Positions 5,404 through 6,773 of a stretch of 6,773 nt of DNA are shown here, piece after piece (the stretch's first letter is position 1; every line of letters begins with the position of its first letter). The DNA is taken from NCBI GenBank assembly GCA_903953195.1, contig CAJBIS010000123.1, forward strand, positions 1-6,773, written 5' to 3'. Origin of the DNA: an uncultured Actinomycetes bacterium. GTDB taxonomy: Bacteria; Actinomycetota; Acidimicrobiia; Acidimicrobiales; Microtrichaceae. The position numbers were made by a program, and so were the translations under genes. Below the pieces are notes generated by a model, which was given only the letters and a program-made list of their open reading frames with translations, made no database searches and was not told the DNA's origin.

Positions 5404-5709
5404 ATGAGTGGCGACTGTCTGAGGGTCTACGGCCGACCGGACTTCGAGTGCGAGAAGGTGGCGAAGGTGAAGGTTCGCTCGACGATGTCGCGTGGGTACC
5501 CGCCGACGCTGCAGAAGGAGCACCTCGAGAACCACCTCTGCGAACGCATGCTCCGCATGGGTGGTGATGCGCTGGTGGAACTCCGACTCCAGCGGCGCTG
5601 GTGGTTCGGGCGACGACGGGTCACCCTGAGCGGGTACGCCGTCCGCTTCGCCGGCCGCATCACCGACGGCATGTCCGACGGCATGTCCGACGGCATCGTC
5701 CCCGCCTGA
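5404..5709 (+). CDS. Uncharacterised 101-residue protein
   Basis: I do not recognise this protein. It has no signal peptide or membrane segment and is basic in its middle. Visible features are three cysteines (5, 16, 46), a strand-like EKVAKVKVRS (17-26), a helix around TLQKEHLENHLCERMLRMGGDALVELRL (35-62), a very basic QRRWWFGRRRVTLSGYAVRF (63-82) and an acidic repetitive tail TDGM-SDGM-SDGI (87-98). The layout of helix, then G-G-D-A-L-V, then strand and S-G-x-A-V-x-F recalls small alpha/beta proteins such as the YbjQ or RcsF type, but this is only resemblance. GC-rich third codon positions support a real gene. The ATG at 5404 was chosen because GAGGGGG lies 10 nt upstream; an ATG at 5329 would add a low-complexity Arg/Gly-rich extension made from the heptamer repeats. 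Confidence 0.65.
   Translation: MSGDCLRVYGRPDFECEKVAKVKVRSTMSRGYPPTLQKEHLENHLCERMLRMGGDALVELRLQRRWWFGRRRVTLSGYAVRFAGRITDGMSDGMSDGIVPA
5663..5698 (+). repeat. In-frame 12-bp tandem repeat at the end of the 101-residue gene
   Basis: CCGACGGCATGT occurs exactly at 5663 and 5675, with a third copy at 5687 that differs in its last two bases. The period is four codons, so the gene encodes (T/S)DG(M/I) three times at its C-terminus. Copy-number change would lengthen or shorten the tail without a frameshift. Confidence 0.9.
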
Positions 5710-5716
5710 GACGGGG
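5700..5716. terminator. Possible bidirectional hairpin between the 101-residue gene and tRNA-Gly
   Basis: CCCCG (5700-5704) and CGGGG (5712-5716) pair across a 7-nt loop that contains the TGA stop codon of the plus-strand gene. On the minus strand the hairpin begins three nt after the tRNA CCA end. No T-run follows on either strand. It could stop both converging transcripts or serve as a processing signal for the tRNA 3' end. Confidence 0.35.
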
Positions 5717-5718
5717 CG

Positions 5719-5793
5719 TGGAGCGGGTGACGGGAATCGAACCCGCATGACCAGCTTGGAAGGCTGGGACTCTAGCCATTGAGCTACACCCGC
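5719..5793 (-). tRNA. tRNA-Gly (anticodon UCC)
   Basis: The minus strand folds as a complete tRNA. The acceptor stem GCGGGTG (5793-5787) pairs with CACCCGC (5729-5723). The D arm is GCTC with GAGT (one G-T pair). The anticodon stem CCAGC/GCTGG encloses the loop CTTCCAA with anticodon TCC at plus 5758-5760, reading GGA and GGG glycine codons. The T arm has GCGGG, the loop TTCGATT and CCCGT. The discriminator base is T (5722), followed by an encoded CCA (5721-5719). It lies between convergent and divergent neighbours, so it is transcribed alone. Confidence 0.97.
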
Positions 5794-5796
5794 AGG

Positions 5797-5814
5797 GCTG
5801 CGCCGGGGCGCAGC
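5797..5814 (-). promoter_or_regulatory. Strong hairpin in the tRNA-Gly precursor leader
   Basis: GCTGCGCC (5797-5804) and GGCGCAGC (5807-5814) are perfect inverted arms separated by two bases, giving about 7 GC-rich pairs with a four-base loop. It ends three nt before the mature tRNA 5' end, so it would be part of the leader removed by RNase P. Confidence 0.5.
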
Positions 5815-5826
5815 AGTGCGAGCGGG

Positions 5827-5832
5827 ATCGTA
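5827..5832 (-). promoter_or_regulatory. Probable -10 box of tRNA-Gly
   Basis: TACGAT on the minus strand matches TANNNT and is close to the sigma-70-type consensus. It lies 33 nt from the mature tRNA 5' end, leaving a leader of about 27 nt that contains the hairpin at 5797-5814. No good -35 box is seen. Confidence 0.4.
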
Positions 5833-5889
5833 GCGGGCCGTCCGGGTGATCCACGGATTCCGCCGGCCTCGGTCCGTGACCCGGGGTGC

Positions 5890-5918
5890 GCGACGCGAAC
5901 GGCCGTCATCGCTAGCAT
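5890..5918 (+). promoter_or_regulatory. Putative promoter of the aquaporin gene
   Basis: GCGACG (5890-5895, sharing GAC with the -35 consensus) and TAGCAT (5913-5918, TANNNT) are spaced by 17 nt. Transcription would start near 5925, giving a leader of about 42 nt. A near-perfect palindrome, CCGTGGTGCACCGCGG (5925-5940), would sit at the very start of the transcript and could be an operator or a 5' hairpin. Confidence 0.4.
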
Positions 5919-5966
5919 CACGCTCCGTGGTGCACCGCGGTGGAGCACCCGGATGAGGAGCACGCG

Positions 5967-6773
5967 ATGTTGGCGAAGAAACTCGGGGCGGAGTTCCTCG
6001 GCACCTTCCTGTTGGTACTCGGTGGCTGCGGTTCGGCGATCTTCGCCGCCAAGGCGCTGGGCACAGCAAGGAACGAGGTCGGTGTCGGAGGAGTCACCCT
6101 CGATGCGGCCGGCATCGTGAACAACGGCATCGGCTACCTGGGTGTGAGCTTCGCCTTCGGCCTCACGGTGCTCTGCGGCGCGTACGCCTTCGGGCACGTG
6201 TCCGGCGGCCACTTCAACCCGGCGGTCTCCGTCGGGCTGGCCACCGCCAAGCGGTTCGAGTGGAAGGACGTCCCGGGCTACGTCGTGACGCAGTGCGTCG
6301 GAGCGATCGCCGCCGTCGGCGTGCTGTGGGCGATCCAGACCGGCAAGCCGGGCGGGTTCACCATCACCCAGGGCGCCTTCGCCTCCAACGCCTACGGCCA
6401 GGAGAACAATCGCATCTTCTACGACCTCCCGGCGGCGTTCATCGCCGAGGTCGTCCTCACCGCGCTGTTCCTGATCGTCATTCTCGGTGTCACGACCAAG
6501 GCGGCCTCGAAGGCACAGGCCGCGATCGGCATCGGCTTCATGTTGATGCTCATCCACCTCATCAGCATCCCGATCACCAACACCAGCGTGAACCCGGCCC
6601 GCTCGCTCGGCCCGGCGCTGTTCGAGGGTGGCACGGCACTCGGCCAGCTCTGGCTGTTCATCGTGGCGCCGCTCATCGGCGGTGTGGTCGGCGCCGGAGT
6701 GTGGAAGCTCGCCACCGGTGGCGACGAGGTCCAGACCGGCGAGGAGATCGGTGAGGCCCAGGTGGCTGACGAG
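5967..6773 (+). CDS. aqpZ: Aquaporin Z-type water channel (open at window edge)
   Basis: The reading frame gives 269 residues with no stop before the window end. It is a six-helix MIP-family channel of the inner membrane. The two half-helix signatures are HFNPAVS (Asn84-Pro85-Ala86) and NTSVNPARS (Asn209-Pro210-Ala211). By position against E. coli AqpZ, the aromatic/arginine filter is Phe64, His197, Thr206 and Arg212, the pattern of a water-selective channel rather than a glycerol facilitator. Landmarks EFLGTFLLVLGGCGSA, FAFGLTVL and LIHLISIPITNTSVNPAR match the AqpZ subgroup. The segment after helix 1 (about 32-53) is about 20 residues longer than in E. coli, and a polar, acidic C-terminal tail (about 251-269) continues past the usual end of about 231 residues. 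The ATG at 5967 follows GAGGAG with a 6-nt spacer. Facilitated water movement and osmotic adjustment are the expected roles. Confidence 0.95.
   Translation, partial: MLAKKLGAEFLGTFLLVLGGCGSAIFAAKALGTARNEVGVGGVTLDAAGIVNNGIGYLGVSFAFGLTVLCGAYAFGHVSGGHFNPAVSVGLATAKRFEWKDVPGYVVTQCVGAIAAVGVLWAIQTGKPGGFTITQGAFASNAYGQENNRIFYDLPAAFIAEVVLTALFLIVILGVTTKAASKAQAAIGIGFMLMLIHLISIPITNTSVNPARSLGPALFEGGTALGQLWLFIVAPLIGGVVGAGVWKLATGGDEVQTGEEIGEAQVADE

Noticed and set aside
5719..5793. tRNA-Gly as an integration (attachment) site for a mobile element
   Set aside because: No integrase gene lies nearby and I see no direct repeat of the tRNA 3' end within the window.
5101..6069. Minus-strand open frame of 322 codons
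   Set aside because: It passes straight through the tRNA-Gly gene and antisense to the 101-residue gene and the start of aqpZ, so it cannot be a normal coding gene.
5784..6557. Minus-strand open frame of 257 codons antisense to the aquaporin
   Set aside because: The aquaporin reading has both NPA motifs and the full filter. The antisense product is Glu/Asp/Gly-rich shadow sequence overlapping the tRNA 5' end.

Overview
This is a very GC-rich window with strongly GC-biased third codon positions, so nearly every real gene carries long antisense shadow frames. The gene content (SHOCT and DUF6325 proteins, a DprE2-like reductase, a DUF1996 protein), GTG starts and apparently leaderless genes with TANNNT -10 boxes point to Actinomycetota. 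A lineage near Acidimicrobiia is a guess from protein flavour and is not proven here.

Layout. Positions 1-187 (minus) hold the N-terminal part of an XRE-type helix-turn-helix regulator that runs off the left edge. Positions 250-1956 are a minus-strand series: a DprE2-like short-chain dehydrogenase, a DUF6325 protein and a small SHOCT protein. A 67-bp divergent promoter region then leads into a plus-strand cupredoxin lipoprotein (2024-2464). A four-copy 14-bp tandem repeat starts at its stop codon. Converging on it from the right is a two-gene minus-strand operon (5051 to 2528): a right-handed beta-helix lipoprotein followed by a secreted DUF1996 protein. After a 352-bp intergenic region with small repeats and a palindrome comes an unrecognised 101-residue protein (5404-5709). 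It is followed by a minus-strand tRNA-Gly(UCC) and an AqpZ-type aquaporin that is still open at the right edge.

How the genes may work together. The middle of the window is an extracytoplasmic cluster: a copper-site lipoprotein, a beta-helix lipoprotein and a cysteine-rich DUF1996 protein with a Met/His-containing linker. The beta-helix and DUF1996 genes are clearly one unit, with 10 nt between them. Any functional link to the cupredoxin is inferred only from neighbourhood and possible metal ligands. SHOCT plus DUF6325 is a pairing I recall from actinobacteria, of unknown function. The tRNA and aquaporin are housekeeping genes. I see no insertion sequence, CRISPR array, phage gene or recognisable defence system. 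The least explained items are the beta-helix/DUF1996 operon and the repeat at the cupredoxin stop codon.
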